Shown here: one piece after another, positions 1 to 8,325 of the stretch
How positions within the stretch are numbered: the stretch's first letter is position 1
How the letters are laid out: every line of letters starts with the position of its first letter
From: [Clostridium] leptum DSM 753
GTDB lineage: Bacteria > Bacillota > Clostridia > Oscillospirales > Acutalibacteraceae
Assembly: GCA_000154345.1 (NCBI GenBank)
Contig: DS480350.1
Coordinates: 124,001-188,000 of the forward strand
Direction of reading: 5' to 3'
DNA: 64,000 bases
Notes under the pieces: model-generated
What the model saw: only the letters and a program-made list of their open reading frames with translations
Told to the model about the DNA's origin: nothing
The model's database searches: none
Made by a program: the position numbers and the translations under genes

Positions 1-22
1 AAGGATAGTGCCGATAAGGGCA

Positions 23-95
23 ACGCCGCCGCCCGCCATGAGCTGTTTTATCCCCAATTAGGTGTAAAACTCTGCTCGATGGCGGGCGGCGGCGT
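23..95. repeat. Long inverted repeat after recombinase gene
   Basis: A perfect 17-bp inverted repeat, ACGCCGCCGCCCGCCAT at 23-39 and its complement at 79-95. Inner complementary pieces (GAGC 40-43 with GCTC 74-77; GTTTTA 45-50 with TAAAAC 65-70) extend the stem. It lies just past the stop of the serine recombinase. No T-run follows on the minus strand, so it is not a typical terminator. It may be near the end of the mobile element (inference). Confidence 0.7.
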
Positions 96-144
96 ACAAA
101 AATCTATATGGTGTTTTTTAAGAGAACCGTCCCGGCGGGACAGG

Positions 145-1815
145 TCAGGCACTGACCTGTTCCACCTCCGGGATGGGTTTGAGATTAAAATGAATTTCGA
201 TAGAAATGTGTCTTGTTTTATCCTCGTCAATGCGCTCATGCACGACGATTTCTTTGATTAAGCGGTTGAGGGTGGCTGCGTCCAGCTCTGTGATGTTGGC
301 GTATTCCTGAATGGCTTCCACCCATTGTTTTGCGTCATTGGCAAGCTGGACTTCATCAGACAGCCGCTTTCTGCCCTCTGACACTTTTGTTTTAAGCTCC
401 GTCTGCTCGGTCTGTGTCTTTTCCAGCATGGTGTTGAAATTCTGCTCACTGATACGCCCTGCAATCATATCCTCATAAAGCCGCATGACCATTTTGTCCA
501 GAACCTCAATCCGTTCCTCGTCCCTTGTAAGGGAGCGTTCCATTGCTTCCCGCTGTTCCCGCTGCTCTGCTTCACAGGTATTGGTCAGGCGGTCGGCAAC
601 CGCTTCCCCGTCCATCAGGGCAGCTCTGGCACATTCCCGGATTTTCCGCAGCACATGGCTGTAAAGGGTGTCATAGTCAATCCGGTGCTGGGTGCAGTGG
701 TTCTTTCCAAAGGCGTTGTAGGTCTTGCAGGAATAAATCCGCTGGGGATGTTTTGCGTTTGTGTAGCGTACCGTCAGCGACTTCCCACACTCGCCGCATT
801 TTATCAGTCCGGCAAACAGGCTGATTTCATCGGTCTGCCCCGGACGCTGGCGGGATTTCAGCTTGTTCTGCACAATGTCAAAGCTCATGCGGTCAATCAG
901 CGGTTCATGCTGTCCCTCCACCACAATCCAGTCCTCCGGCTTCTTTTCCCCAATTGTGCCGATTTTGAAACGGTAGTCTTTTTTCTGGGAAGCAATCGCA
1001 CCGGTGTAGACGGGATTCATCAAAAGGTCTTTGATAACGGAGAAGTCCCACATATACCGCCCGTTTTCCGGGTCTTTCTTTTCCCATTTGGTTCGGGTGT
1101 TGCGAAGCCCCCGTTCCCGGTTCCACCATGTGGGGCAGGGGATTTTTTCTTCCTCCAGCCGTCTGCGGATATAGTTCGGACCATGACCGTTCAGGGCATA
1201 TCCGAAAATCAGCCGCACAATCGGGGCGGTTTCCTCGTCAATGAGCAGATGGTTTTTGTCCTCCGGGTCTTTCCGATACCCAAACGGGGCAAGACACCCG
1301 GTAAACTGTCCTTTCTGCGCTTTCAGAAGATAAGAGGAATGGACTTTCTTGGAAATATCCTTGCTGTACATCTCGTTCAGGATATTCTTGAACGGGGCGA
1401 TGTCGTTGTTATCCCGCAGGGTGTCGATACCGTCATTCATGGCAATATAGCGGACACCGTTTCTTGGGAAAAAGTCCTCAATCAAATGCCCGGTTTGCAG
1501 ATAGTTACGCCCCAGTCGGCTGAGGTCTTTCGTGATGACAAGGTTGATTTGCCTGCGCTCAATAGCTCTCAACATCCTCTGTAAATCAGGACGCTCCATA
1601 TTAAGACCTGTGAAGCCATCGTCCTGATAGACTGCCACAACCTCCCATCCCTGCTTTTCGCAGTATTTTTCCAGCATATCCCGCTGGTTGGCGATACTGG
1701 CACTTTCGCCTTGCAGGTCATCGTCCTTTGACAGCCTGCAATAGACCGCCGCACGATAGCCCCCGGCAAGTGCCGAACCGATTGTTCTGTATTCCATTTC
1801 GTTCATCATAGCCAT
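145..1815 (-). CDS. Large serine recombinase (TnpX-like)
   Basis: A 556-residue site-specific recombinase that probably excises and integrates the element through a phosphoserine intermediate. The N-terminal resolvase domain has the catalytic serine in AVYCRLSKDD (Ser29) and the SRLGRNYLQ motif. A recombinase domain (about 170-300), a Cys-containing zinc ribbon (CGECGKS) and a C-terminal coiled coil follow, as in TnpX of Tn4451-type elements. The ATG at 1815 overlaps the TAA of the upstream 65-residue gene (TAAATG), suggesting translational coupling. The stop codon lies in an 8-bp hairpin (141-159). A second, distantly related recombinase sits at 10698-12311, so two elements meet here. Confidence 0.95.
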   Translation of the reverse strand: MAMMNEMEYRTIGSALAGGYRAAVYCRLSKDDDLQGESASIANQRDMLEKYCEKQGWEVVAVYQDDGFTGLNMERPDLQRMLRAIERRQINLVITKDLSRLGRNYLQTGHLIEDFFPRNGVRYIAMNDGIDTLRDNNDIAPFKNILNEMYSKDISKKVHSSYLLKAQKGQFTGCLAPFGYRKDPEDKNHLLIDEETAPIVRLIFGYALNGHGPNYIRRRLEEEKIPCPTWWNRERGLRNTRTKWEKKDPENGRYMWDFSVIKDLLMNPVYTGAIASQKKDYRFKIGTIGEKKPEDWIVVEGQHEPLIDRMSFDIVQNKLKSRQRPGQTDEISLFAGLIKCGECGKSLTVRYTNAKHPQRIYSCKTYNAFGKNHCTQHRIDYDTLYSHVLRKIRECARAALMDGEAVADRLTNTCEAEQREQREAMERSLTRDEERIEVLDKMVMRLYEDMIAGRISEQNFNTMLEKTQTEQTELKTKVSEGRKRLSDEVQLANDAKQWVEAIQEYANITELDAATLNRLIKEIVVHERIDEDKTRHISIEIHFNLKPIPEVEQVSA

Positions 1816-2013
1816 TTACCCACACAATCCAGACGGTATCTGGCTCTTTTGAACCTCATCTTCATTATAGCCTATATCTTTCTTTTTAGCAAGATATTCT
1901 TTTGTATTTATTTTACCGTATTTCTGGGAAATCAGGCTGACGAACACATCGGTTGCGTCCAGTTCCCCGTCAAATACAGTGGTCACATGAATCTCTGTTT
2001 TGTTTTTTGCCAT
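1816..2013 (-). CDS. Small protein upstream of recombinase
   Basis: A 65-residue protein of unknown function, preceded by a good ribosome site (GGAGGATAACTGCCT before the ATG). The N-terminal half (residues 3-35) reads as a short beta-rich segment; the C-terminal half is charged. It occupies the place where small TnpW-like companion proteins precede TnpX-type recombinases, and its stop codon touches the recombinase start. A recombination accessory role is an inference from position only. Confidence 0.6.
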   Translation of the reverse strand: MAKNKTEIHVTTVFDGELDATDVFVSLISQKYGKINTKEYLAKKKDIGYNEDEVQKSQIPSGLCG

Positions 2014-2059
2014 AGGCAGTTATCCTCCATACATGAAAATAGCCAGACAGAGGGTGTCG

Positions 2060-2242
2060 GCAACGAAGTCCGGCAACGGGCTTCAAAAGACCTTGCAAAC
2101 AATCTCAATCTGGCACTACTTACTATTTATACTTTTCTTTTATTTTTCTGTTGTTTTGGTTGTTATAAGGGAGAAAAGCTGATAGTTTCGGGGTTTTCCC
2201 CAGCAACCGGCTCGGCAACGGGATAGCAACAGGGGATGCAAC
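2060..2242. repeat. Iteron-like GCAAC repeats
   Basis: GCAAC occurs at 2203, 2215, 2226 and 2238, an 11-12 bp helical spacing, mostly within GGCAACGGG-like contexts. Two more copies start at 2060 and 2073. An inverse-orientation pair (GTTGC at 2319 and 2331, 12 bp apart) lies in the adjacent helicase gene. The array sits next to a helicase/primase pair, so it may be a replication origin (inference). Confidence 0.4.
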
Positions 2243-2254
2243 GGGCTGTCATTT

Positions 2255-3592
2255 TCAGAATGGAAGCTCCATCTGTTCTGTGACCTCCACAAAACCGTCC
2301 ATCGTTTTTTCAGACGGGTTGCCGGAGTCCGTTGCCGGGTTTTCACGCTCCCAGCCCTTTTGTCTGCCATATTCGGAAAACATTCTTGGATTCGGGAAGT
2401 ACCGCCAGCCAGTAATGCACTGGTTCATAATCTCGTTGATTTCCCGGATTTCCCATTGCTTCGGCTCGTCAAAGGCATGGTTCAAGGCTTCCTTGTAGAG
2501 CTGCTTGGAGCAAACCATGTTCCCGGTGTACTTATCAAGATACGCCTGTATCATTCCGGCTTTGGTGTCCTCCGGCATAAAATCCCGCTGGTGTTCTTTG
2601 AGATACCGCTGCATGGTGGGGCTGAAAGCCAGCTTGAACCTGCCGCTTCGGTAAATCTCCATCGCTTCCGCCCACATCTGCTCGATATAGGCTCTGGAAG
2701 CAGCTTCGTCCTCCAAAATGTGAACCTCGGCTTGCTCCGGGTACACCATGACGGGAATAAAGCGACGGTTGCCGGAACGGTCAAGGGGCAGGAAGTCAAG
2801 GGCATTGGAAGTGCCGCCAAACACGCACTGACGGGGGCGGTCTGCCGGGTGGGTTTCATAAGGTATCTTGTAGACCTCTTTCTGCCGGCTTAAAAATGAC
2901 TTGATTTCCTCAATGCTCTTGGCATTGGCGGTTGCCATCATTTCTGACATTTCAATAATCCAGTGACCTTGCAGCTTGCGGTACACATTGTCATCGTCCA
3001 GCTTCCGCAAATCATCGGAGAACCACTCATCCCGGACTGCCAGCAGACGGAAGAAGGTGGACTTGCCAGCCCCCTGACCTCCAACCAGACAGAGCATGAT
3101 TTCAAACTTGCACCCCGGCTGAAAGGCTCGTGAGATTGCACCCAGCAGGAACAGCTTCAATGCTTCATAGGTGTAATCGTCTGTGTCAGCCCCCAGAAAG
3201 TGCCGCAGGCAGAAGCGGATTCGCTCTGTCCCGTCCCACACAAGGGAACTTAAATAATCCCGAATGGGGTGGTACTTGTTTTCATTCGCCACAATCCCGA
3301 TGGCGTTATCAATCTTTTTCTCATTGGTAAGCCCGTAGGTTTCTTCCAGATAGAGAAGCAGATACTTCATGTCCGTATCGTTCAGGGCGGTGCTTTCCCT
3401 GTGAAAGCCGATGGGCTTTATGATGTCCTTGCGGTCAGTCAGGATGTTGTATGCGATAGCCCCTGAAAGCAGCGGGTCACGCTGGAATACGGTCAGGCAG
3501 TTCCGTATGCTCTGACGGACACCGCCTTTCTCGGTAGTTTCCAGTCCCGCCTTGATTTCCTCAATGCTCTGGGGCGGTTGCATGGCGTTCAT
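2255..3592 (-). CDS. VapE/VirE-family replicative helicase-like ATPase
   Basis: About 445 residues with a Walker A motif (GGQGAGKST) followed by the conserved block ending in SGNRRFIPV, typical of the virulence-associated E family found on mobile elements and satellites. These are P-loop superfamily 3-like helicases that work with a primase, and the upstream gene here is a CHC2 primase fragment. I place the start at the ATG at 3592, which overlaps the primase end by 32 nt. A TTG at 3649 would add 19 residues and neither has a clear ribosome site. The C-terminus ends near the GCAAC repeats, which suits a role in replicating the excised element. Confidence 0.85.
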   Translation of the reverse strand: MNAMQPPQSIEEIKAGLETTEKGGVRQSIRNCLTVFQRDPLLSGAIAYNILTDRKDIIKPIGFHRESTALNDTDMKYLLLYLEETYGLTNEKKIDNAIGIVANENKYHPIRDYLSSLVWDGTERIRFCLRHFLGADTDDYTYEALKLFLLGAISRAFQPGCKFEIMLCLVGGQGAGKSTFFRLLAVRDEWFSDDLRKLDDDNVYRKLQGHWIIEMSEMMATANAKSIEEIKSFLSRQKEVYKIPYETHPADRPRQCVFGGTSNALDFLPLDRSGNRRFIPVMVYPEQAEVHILEDEAASRAYIEQMWAEAMEIYRSGRFKLAFSPTMQRYLKEHQRDFMPEDTKAGMIQAYLDKYTGNMVCSKQLYKEALNHAFDEPKQWEIREINEIMNQCITGWRYFPNPRMFSEYGRQKGWERENPATDSGNPSEKTMDGFVEVTEQMELPF

Positions 3593-4205
3593 GGTGTTTT
3601 TTAGTTCTCGCTGCGTCTGCGGCTGCAAGCTCTGCCATTCGCTGTTCAAGCTGTATCACATCCTTTCCGTAGTCCGTAATCAAAGCCGCTTTTTCCTCTG
3701 TTTCCCCGAACAGCAGCACATCCAGCAGATATTCCACTTGTGCTTGCTTCTGTAAGGCTTCCACAAACCGGGGATGAAAGGCTTCCTCCAGGGAGTGCGG
3801 GGCGTAGTCCGTTCTCCATGCCATAAGCAAGTGGAAATAATCGGCAAGAATACGGAAACAGCGGTTCTTTGCTTCCTGAAACTGTTCCTCCGGGGATTTC
3901 TGCCGGGGCTTGGGCTTTTTTGCCTTTCCCGGCGGTTTCCAGTCCTCATAGGAAAGCCCGAAGTCCTGTGCCAGTTGTACGGCGGCTTCTTTCTTTCCCA
4001 GCCCATACAGGGCGGCGGCAAAATCAATCACATCCCCATCCGCACCGCAGCCGAAGCAGTGGTAACGCCGATCCAGCTTCATGCTTGGGGTTTTATCGTG
4101 ATGAAACGGGCAGCAAGCCATCCCGTTCCTGTTTACATGGATTCCGTAATGCTCCGCAGCCTGCCTGGTTGTGACGGACTGCTTCACAGCTTCAAATACA
4201 TTCAA
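3561..4205 (-). CDS. CHC2 zinc-finger primase-like protein
   Basis: 214 residues. The N-terminal 75 residues form a DnaG-type CHC2 zinc-binding domain: CPFHHDKTPSMKL, then YHCFGCGADGDVIDF. The toprim catalytic domain of full primases is absent. The rest is a charged helical region. Such short CHC2 proteins are common beside VapE-type helicases in Clostridial mobile elements and probably help start replication of the element. The gene is preceded by AGGAGGGATAG and overlaps the helicase gene. Confidence 0.88.
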   Translation of the reverse strand: MNVFEAVKQSVTTRQAAEHYGIHVNRNGMACCPFHHDKTPSMKLDRRYHCFGCGADGDVIDFAAALYGLGKKEAAVQLAQDFGLSYEDWKPPGKAKKPKPRQKSPEEQFQEAKNRCFRILADYFHLLMAWRTDYAPHSLEEAFHPRFVEALQKQAQVEYLLDVLLFGETEEKAALITDYGKDVIQLEQRMAELAAADAARTKKHHERHATAPEH

Positions 4206-4230
4206 ATCTATCCCTCCTTGAAAATAAGAA

Positions 4231-4269
4231 AAGCACCTGACATTCTCTGCTTGAAAATGGCAAGTGCCT
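4231..4269 (-). terminator. Imperfect hairpin between relaxase and primase genes
   Basis: AGGCACTTGCCATT pairs with AATGTCAGGTGCTT on the minus strand (11 of 14 positions) and is followed by TTCTTATTTTC. It lies just after the relaxase stop and before the primase ribosome site, so it probably terminates or attenuates transcription between them. Confidence 0.5.
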
Positions 4270-4270
4270 G

Positions 4271-5851
4271 TTAAAGTTCCATATCCTGTTGTCTGTGTTT
4301 CGTCTGTGCCTGGGCTGTTCTTTGTGCTTTTTTCTCGTCAGCCTTATCCTGCAAGACTTCTTTGATGGGCTGCTTCTTGGGCGGCTCTTTGCTTTCCTCT
4401 GTGCCGGGTGTGGCTTTCCGTACCCAGTAGCGGATGTCCCGCAGTTTCTTCAAGTCCTCCTGTACCTCGGTCAGCGGTACTTTCAGGTCTGCGATTTCGC
4501 TGAGAAGCGTTTCCTGCTCCTGTTGCAGCTCCTTTTTCGTTTTATCCTTATCGTCCGGGTGCTTGGCAAGGTAGGCGGCGGCTTTCTCATACCGGGCAAC
4601 CTCCAGGTGTTCCTGCTTGAACGCTTCCTTTGTTTTCTTGAAAAATATCTTCTGGTACTTTTCATAGACGGGCTTACATTCCTTGCAGTCTGTCCGGCTG
4701 GCAAGAAGCCTGTCAATCACTTTACTGCGGGCTTCCTTTGGCTTCATCTGACTGCGGTAATCGGTGGCTGATTTCCCGGACGCTTCCAGAAATGCTTCTA
4801 AATCCTCCACAGTAGAAAGCCCCTTTTGCCGGAGATAGGACAGGGCTTCGCTGACTGCCTTTAAGTCCTGTGAAGTTCCCCGGTTCTGTCCAGCCCTTGT
4901 CCAGTCCTTCCGTTCTTCCTTTCGTATCTCCATATACTTCATCAGCAGATTGGGAAGAAGTGTCGCTTCCTCCGCCGCCTTTTGTGCAAGCAGTTCTTTC
5001 CGTTTTTCGCCCAGCTCGGTAATCCAGCCTTTGAGGTTATGGATAAGCTGCCGGATGGACTGCATTAAGCTGTTGGCAGCTCTGATTTCCCTGTTCAGAT
5101 TGCCGATATTCGTCTGGATACCTCGCTTTTCCATCTGCCGGACAGCAACTCCCTCATGGACAGTAGGGATAATATCAAGCCCCTGTCTGGCATAGGAACG
5201 CAAGTCCACACGCTCCGGGCGGTCATTGGCTTCCAGATAGCGGTTCTGGATGACCTCCCATTCATGCCGCCAGATTTCACAATACTTCTGGTCGTTCCAG
5301 TCAACCGTATCCTCCTTGTGGCTTTTCCACCTGCCAGATAGTAGCTTTATCCGTTCCCCGTTTTCGTCAAAGTCATAAACCTTGCGGCTCTTGGGAAGCC
5401 ATTTCCCATGTTCGTCCATTGCCCTCATAGTGAGTAAGACATGGGCGTGGGGATTGTGTCCCGGCGGGTGGGGGTCATGGATGGCAAAGTCAACAATCAT
5501 CCCTTTGGAAACAAACTGCTGTTCACAAAACTCCCGGACAAGGACAGCGTACTGGTCGGGCGGTATCTCTCTGGGGATGGTCAGCACCCACCGCCTTGCA
5601 AGCTGGGAGTTCCATTGCTTTTCCACCGCTTCGGCGGCGTTCCATAAGGTATTGCGGTCTGCATACTCTGGTGGGGCATTTTCCGGAAGCAGGATTTCAT
5701 TGTGGACGATACCACGCTTTTCCGGGTAGTGCTTCACTTCCTGGTCGTATTCACAGAACAGCTTTTCGCCGCTCTGGTAGGCAGCGGCGGCAACCGCAGA
5801 CTGCTGTTGGCTGCGCTGCACAATAGAAATTTCGTTGTGTGGACAGGGCAT
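4271..5851 (-). CDS. MobA/MobL-family relaxase
   Basis: A 526-residue mobilization nuclease expected to nick oriT and carry the strand through a conjugation pore supplied by another element. The N-terminus has the family pattern RSQQQSAVAAAAYQSGE and the metal-binding histidine triad in HDPHPPGHNPHAHVLLTMR. The rest is long coiled coil (about 260-500) with a Lys-rich tail. The ATG at 5851 follows AAGGAGGGACACGAA; a start 16 codons earlier is less likely. It differs from the relaxase at 14599, so the window holds two separate mobilization systems. Confidence 0.93.
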   Translation of the reverse strand: MPCPHNEISIVQRSQQQSAVAAAAYQSGEKLFCEYDQEVKHYPEKRGIVHNEILLPENAPPEYADRNTLWNAAEAVEKQWNSQLARRWVLTIPREIPPDQYAVLVREFCEQQFVSKGMIVDFAIHDPHPPGHNPHAHVLLTMRAMDEHGKWLPKSRKVYDFDENGERIKLLSGRWKSHKEDTVDWNDQKYCEIWRHEWEVIQNRYLEANDRPERVDLRSYARQGLDIIPTVHEGVAVRQMEKRGIQTNIGNLNREIRAANSLMQSIRQLIHNLKGWITELGEKRKELLAQKAAEEATLLPNLLMKYMEIRKEERKDWTRAGQNRGTSQDLKAVSEALSYLRQKGLSTVEDLEAFLEASGKSATDYRSQMKPKEARSKVIDRLLASRTDCKECKPVYEKYQKIFFKKTKEAFKQEHLEVARYEKAAAYLAKHPDDKDKTKKELQQEQETLLSEIADLKVPLTEVQEDLKKLRDIRYWVRKATPGTEESKEPPKKQPIKEVLQDKADEKKAQRTAQAQTKHRQQDMEL

Positions 5852-5912
5852 TTCGTGTCCCTCCTTTCCTTGATTTATGGATGGGTGGCGTTTTGCCACC
5901 TCATTTTAGGCA

Positions 5913-5984
5913 GAAAAAAAGCAGGAGACCTTTTTCAGATTTCCTGCTTGGTGTGCCGCTGTGTTGGCGGCTGATATTTAGTTG
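5913..5984 (-). terminator. Hairpin plus terminator, copy A
   Basis: On the minus strand AAGCAGGAAATC, a short loop and the matching arm are followed by TTTTTTT, a clear intrinsic terminator after the gene at 6034. A second small hairpin (GCCGC/GCGGC around 5955-5971) precedes it. Nearly the same two-hairpin arrangement occurs at 17029-17100, also at the end of a cargo gene. Confidence 0.75.
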
Positions 5985-6033
5985 CAAAAGTTCGGGACAG
6001 GTTGACCCGATGGGTAGATGGTACACTTAAAAA

Positions 6034-6420
6034 TTATGGTTCTCTTGTCATTAGCTCATTAGCATAATGATTAAGAGCTTCACAAGGTTCATATTTGCAT
6101 TTATAACCAATACCGTCAATTATAATAAATGGATTGTATGCTATAATCTCCACTTGAGAACCATCTGCCAAAGACAGAGTGAAAATAACTGCTTGTCCGG
6201 CATATTCTGTATATGAGTTGTCCTTATTGTAAATAACTACCTCATTGAGATATGATACTAATTCCTCTGTTTCTACTATCTGAATTGTTGTATCAGGTGG
6301 CGATAACCGAACACTTGCCGAAGTAATATCTGCTGCCTCTAAATCTTTGAATGGTCTATGAGCAGAAAACAAAAGAAAGCTAATACCTATACCGATTAAA
6401 CATATCAGTGCAATTAACAA
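6034..6420 (-). CDS. Membrane-anchored DUF5301-like protein
   Basis: About 128 residues: an N-terminal hydrophobic segment (residues 1-20) and an extracellular beta-rich domain. The middle (ITSASVRLSPPDTT, then a run of acidic residues and SYLNEVVIYN) resembles DUF5301-type domains. Function unknown. The first available start in this frame is TTG at 6420, 25 nt from the AAGGAG sequence. An ACG sits where an ATG would fit better, so the start may be mutated. It is probably cargo, together with the CPCC protein upstream. Confidence 0.55.
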   Translation of the reverse strand: MLIALICLIGIGISFLLFSAHRPFKDLEAADITSASVRLSPPDTTIQIVETEELVSYLNEVVIYNKDNSYTEYAGQAVIFTLSLADGSQVEIIAYNPFIIIDGIGYKCKYEPCEALNHYANELMTREP

Positions 6421-6459
6421 AAACTTTTTATGCTTCGTTTGATTCTCCTTTACACACTA

Positions 6460-6714
6460 CTATGAAATTTCTTTTTCATCATCTCTTGGTGGTCGGACAT
6501 AACATAACATTTCTTTTTCACAAGCACCAAATTTTGAGAAATTGGATTTCGCTTCTTTTAGCGTTATTCCATGATTTGAGTCACTTGGTTCACTATCAGA
6601 AGTAATGAATGGGTCATTCTCCCAAAAACAAATAGGACAAATATACCCACAATCTTCATTTGCCGGAACATTGTAGGTAAAATATCCACAACAAGGACAT
6701 TGATATTTTTTCAT
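6460..6714 (-). CDS. Cysteine-rich CPCC-family protein
   Basis: 84 residues beginning MKKYQCPCCGYFTY, then CGYICPICFWENDP, which is the signature of the Cys-rich CPCC family (four Cys-pair zinc binding). The ATG at 6714 follows GGGAGGTTTAT. These small cytoplasmic proteins are widespread in bacterial accessory regions and often lie near toxin or immunity genes, but their function is unknown. Here it precedes the DUF5301-like gene and probably shares its transcript. Confidence 0.85.
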   Translation of the reverse strand: MKKYQCPCCGYFTYNVPANEDCGYICPICFWENDPFITSDSEPSDSNHGITLKEAKSNFSKFGACEKEMLCYVRPPRDDEKEIS

Positions 6715-6744
6715 ATAAACCTCCCGTTTAAGCCTTAACCACAA

Positions 6745-7025
6745 ATTCCCGATTTATTGCTTACTTCATTATACTTCACTGCCTATCGAAAAGATAGCAT
6801 ATTTTATGAAACTTGTCGGCTGGGAACAGCTTGCAACGCAAGGTGTCCCCAGATGGCAAGTCCACAAAAGGGTAGCTGGCGGCAGCCAGCGCAGGGGAAG
6901 CGTAGCGTCTCCTGTATGATTTGGAGCAGACCATGACTGCGGAAAATCACAGCCCTCCGGCGAGGAGCCTTCGGAGAACGCAATGCACCAACCTTTAGGT
7001 GGTGTATAATTGCGCCCTTAGTAAA
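6745..7025. other. Non-coding stretch with several hairpins
   Basis: No supported gene in about 280 nt. It holds a long imperfect hairpin (GCAATGCACCAACC near 6980 pairing with GGTGGTGTATAATTGC) and a perfect stem CCCTTAG/CTAAGGG at 7015-7032. The latter overlaps the DUF3847 stop codon and probably acts in termination. The left part resembles no family I can name. Confidence 0.5.
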
Positions 7026-7322
7026 CTAAGGGGTTTCCGGCTTCTCCCGTTCCAGCAGTTTTTTCAATAATTCCTGCGTGTCCTGTCTGTGAAAAATGAG
7101 CTTCAACAACAGCATAACATCATCATCGGTCAGGCGTTCCGGCTCTTGCAAAAAACTTTCCAGCATACCGCCACGAGTGCAGAGCCGGTGCGTCCGTTCC
7201 TTTCGGGTAAGCTGCTTCAACTGGTGCTGCAATGCCTTTTCATCATTGATGGCTTTCCGCAGTTTCTTTTCGCTTTTCTCCAGCTCCCGGTTGAGCTTTT
7301 CCAGCTTTGAGGTATCAGGCAA
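7026..7322 (-). CDS. DUF3847 family protein
   Basis: 98 residues: an N-terminal coiled coil (about 5-40) and the family signature LTRKERTHRLCTRGGMLE. DUF3847 proteins are regular members of conjugative and mobilizable elements of Clostridia; their function is unknown. The start overlaps the end of the RepA_N-like gene (7315), indicating co-transcription. Confidence 0.85.
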   Translation of the reverse strand: MPDTSKLEKLNRELEKSEKKLRKAINDEKALQHQLKQLTRKERTHRLCTRGGMLESFLQEPERLTDDDVMLLLKLIFHRQDTQELLKKLLEREKPETP

Positions 7323-7656
7323 GGGCAGCGTCCTCCTTTCCCGGTATCAACACATAAATCCGGTTTGGTTCTCCCACGCCCTGACGCACCCGCATGATAA
7401 GTCCGGCGGTTTCCAGTTCATTCAAAGAACGCTTGACCGTCATAGAGCTGCGGGACAGGACTGCGGCAAGGGCTGTGACAGGGAAGCAGACAAACAGGAT
7501 TCCGTTCTCGTCCTCCTGCCCTTTGGATAGCATAGCGTCCAGCATCCGGCAGTACATAACCTTTGCGGTGCTGCTGACTGGAAATCCTGTTAACGCTCTG
7601 GGAAAGGGCATACAGAGCGGCAATGGTGTGTCTATCGTCATAAATTCAAAATTCAT
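7315..7656 (-). CDS. Short RepA_N-like replication initiator domain protein
   Basis: 113 residues with a winged-helix region (LSKGQEDENG, then SSMTVKRSLNELETAGLI) like the N-terminal DNA-binding domain of RepA_N replication initiators. The C-terminal domain of a full initiator is missing, so it may be a reduced initiator or a regulator. It overlaps its upstream neighbour by ATGA (7653-7656) and the next gene by 8 nt, forming a compact three-gene operon. Confidence 0.7.
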   Translation of the reverse strand: MNFEFMTIDTPLPLCMPFPRALTGFPVSSTAKVMYCRMLDAMLSKGQEDENGILFVCFPVTALAAVLSRSSMTVKRSLNELETAGLIMRVRQGVGEPNRIYVLIPGKEDAALA

Positions 7657-7841
7657 TCGGTGTGTTCCTCCTTTTTCTTTGCTCGTTTAGATAAATAACG
7701 GGGGCAGTTAATCACAACCGCCCGGAAGCTCTGCCTGCACCCATGCTGGCATTTCCGGCATAATTCGTTGTAAGTGACACGCCCCCGGTCATTGAGGTAA
7801 AAGGAAAGCTCATGCTTTCTCTTTTTGCTCATTCTCGGCAT
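7653..7841 (-). CDS. Small Cys-rich mobile-element protein
   Basis: 62 residues, starting MPRMSKKRKHELSFYL and containing LCRKCQHGCRQSFRA and CPRYLSKR. The four cysteines suggest zinc binding. A clear paralog in the second element (14205-14411) shares MPRMSKKR, the Cys-x-x-Cys-x-His-x-Cys pattern, QSFRA and CPRY. The start follows GGGAGGGAGCGCAAT. Function unknown; probably nucleic-acid binding and linked to the replication gene it precedes in both elements. Confidence 0.8.
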   Translation of the reverse strand: MPRMSKKRKHELSFYLNDRGRVTYNELCRKCQHGCRQSFRAVVINCPRYLSKRAKKKEEHTE

Positions 7842-8325
7842 ATTGCGCTCCCTCCCGTTTTTGTGTATGGTTTCGGGGCGATTTTTGGCAAAATTACAGC
7901 CATAGAACCGCCTAAAATCTCCCGAAGTATCAACGATAGGGTAGACTATCCCCCTATCAGATTGTCGTGTTTCGGTATCATTTCGGTGTCAGTTCGCCAG
8001 TTCTCCCCGGTGTCGTTCCTCCCCTGAATCTCACAGCGGCGTATCGCTCCCGTTGGTACGCTCGTTTTGGTCAGGGTTCCTCCATATCCCTGCCAAAAGT
8101 CATGGCACTACATCGCCGGGGAAGCATATCCCACACAGGCTGGTCATTCGATTGGAATAATCCATCGATGAACTACCTGTATCATAGAACATTTTTGTGC
8201 CCTGTGCCGTATGTCCACAAAGTAGGAATTAGGGGTAAAAATCAGAAATTTCCACGATTGCGGAATTGATATGATATAATCAATTCAACGGGTATAAATG
8301 TCGTTAGAAAGGGGGAACTGCTTCA
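7842..8325. promoter_or_regulatory. Divergent control region with operator-like palindrome
   Basis: This 480-nt gap separates a minus-strand operon from the plus-strand XRE gene. A perfect inverted repeat GAATTGAT (8263-8270)/ATCAATTC (8279-8286) overlaps a TATAAT (8275-8280) about 50 nt before the XRE start, a good candidate for self-repression. TTTCGGTATCATTTCGG near 7971 recurs at about 14575 upstream of the second element's operon, a possible shared control site. I see no gene here. Confidence 0.55.

Noticed and set aside
655..1584. Long plus-strand frame of 309 codons opposite the first recombinase
   Set aside because: Antisense to a clear recombinase with all motifs; no ribosome site and no family pattern.
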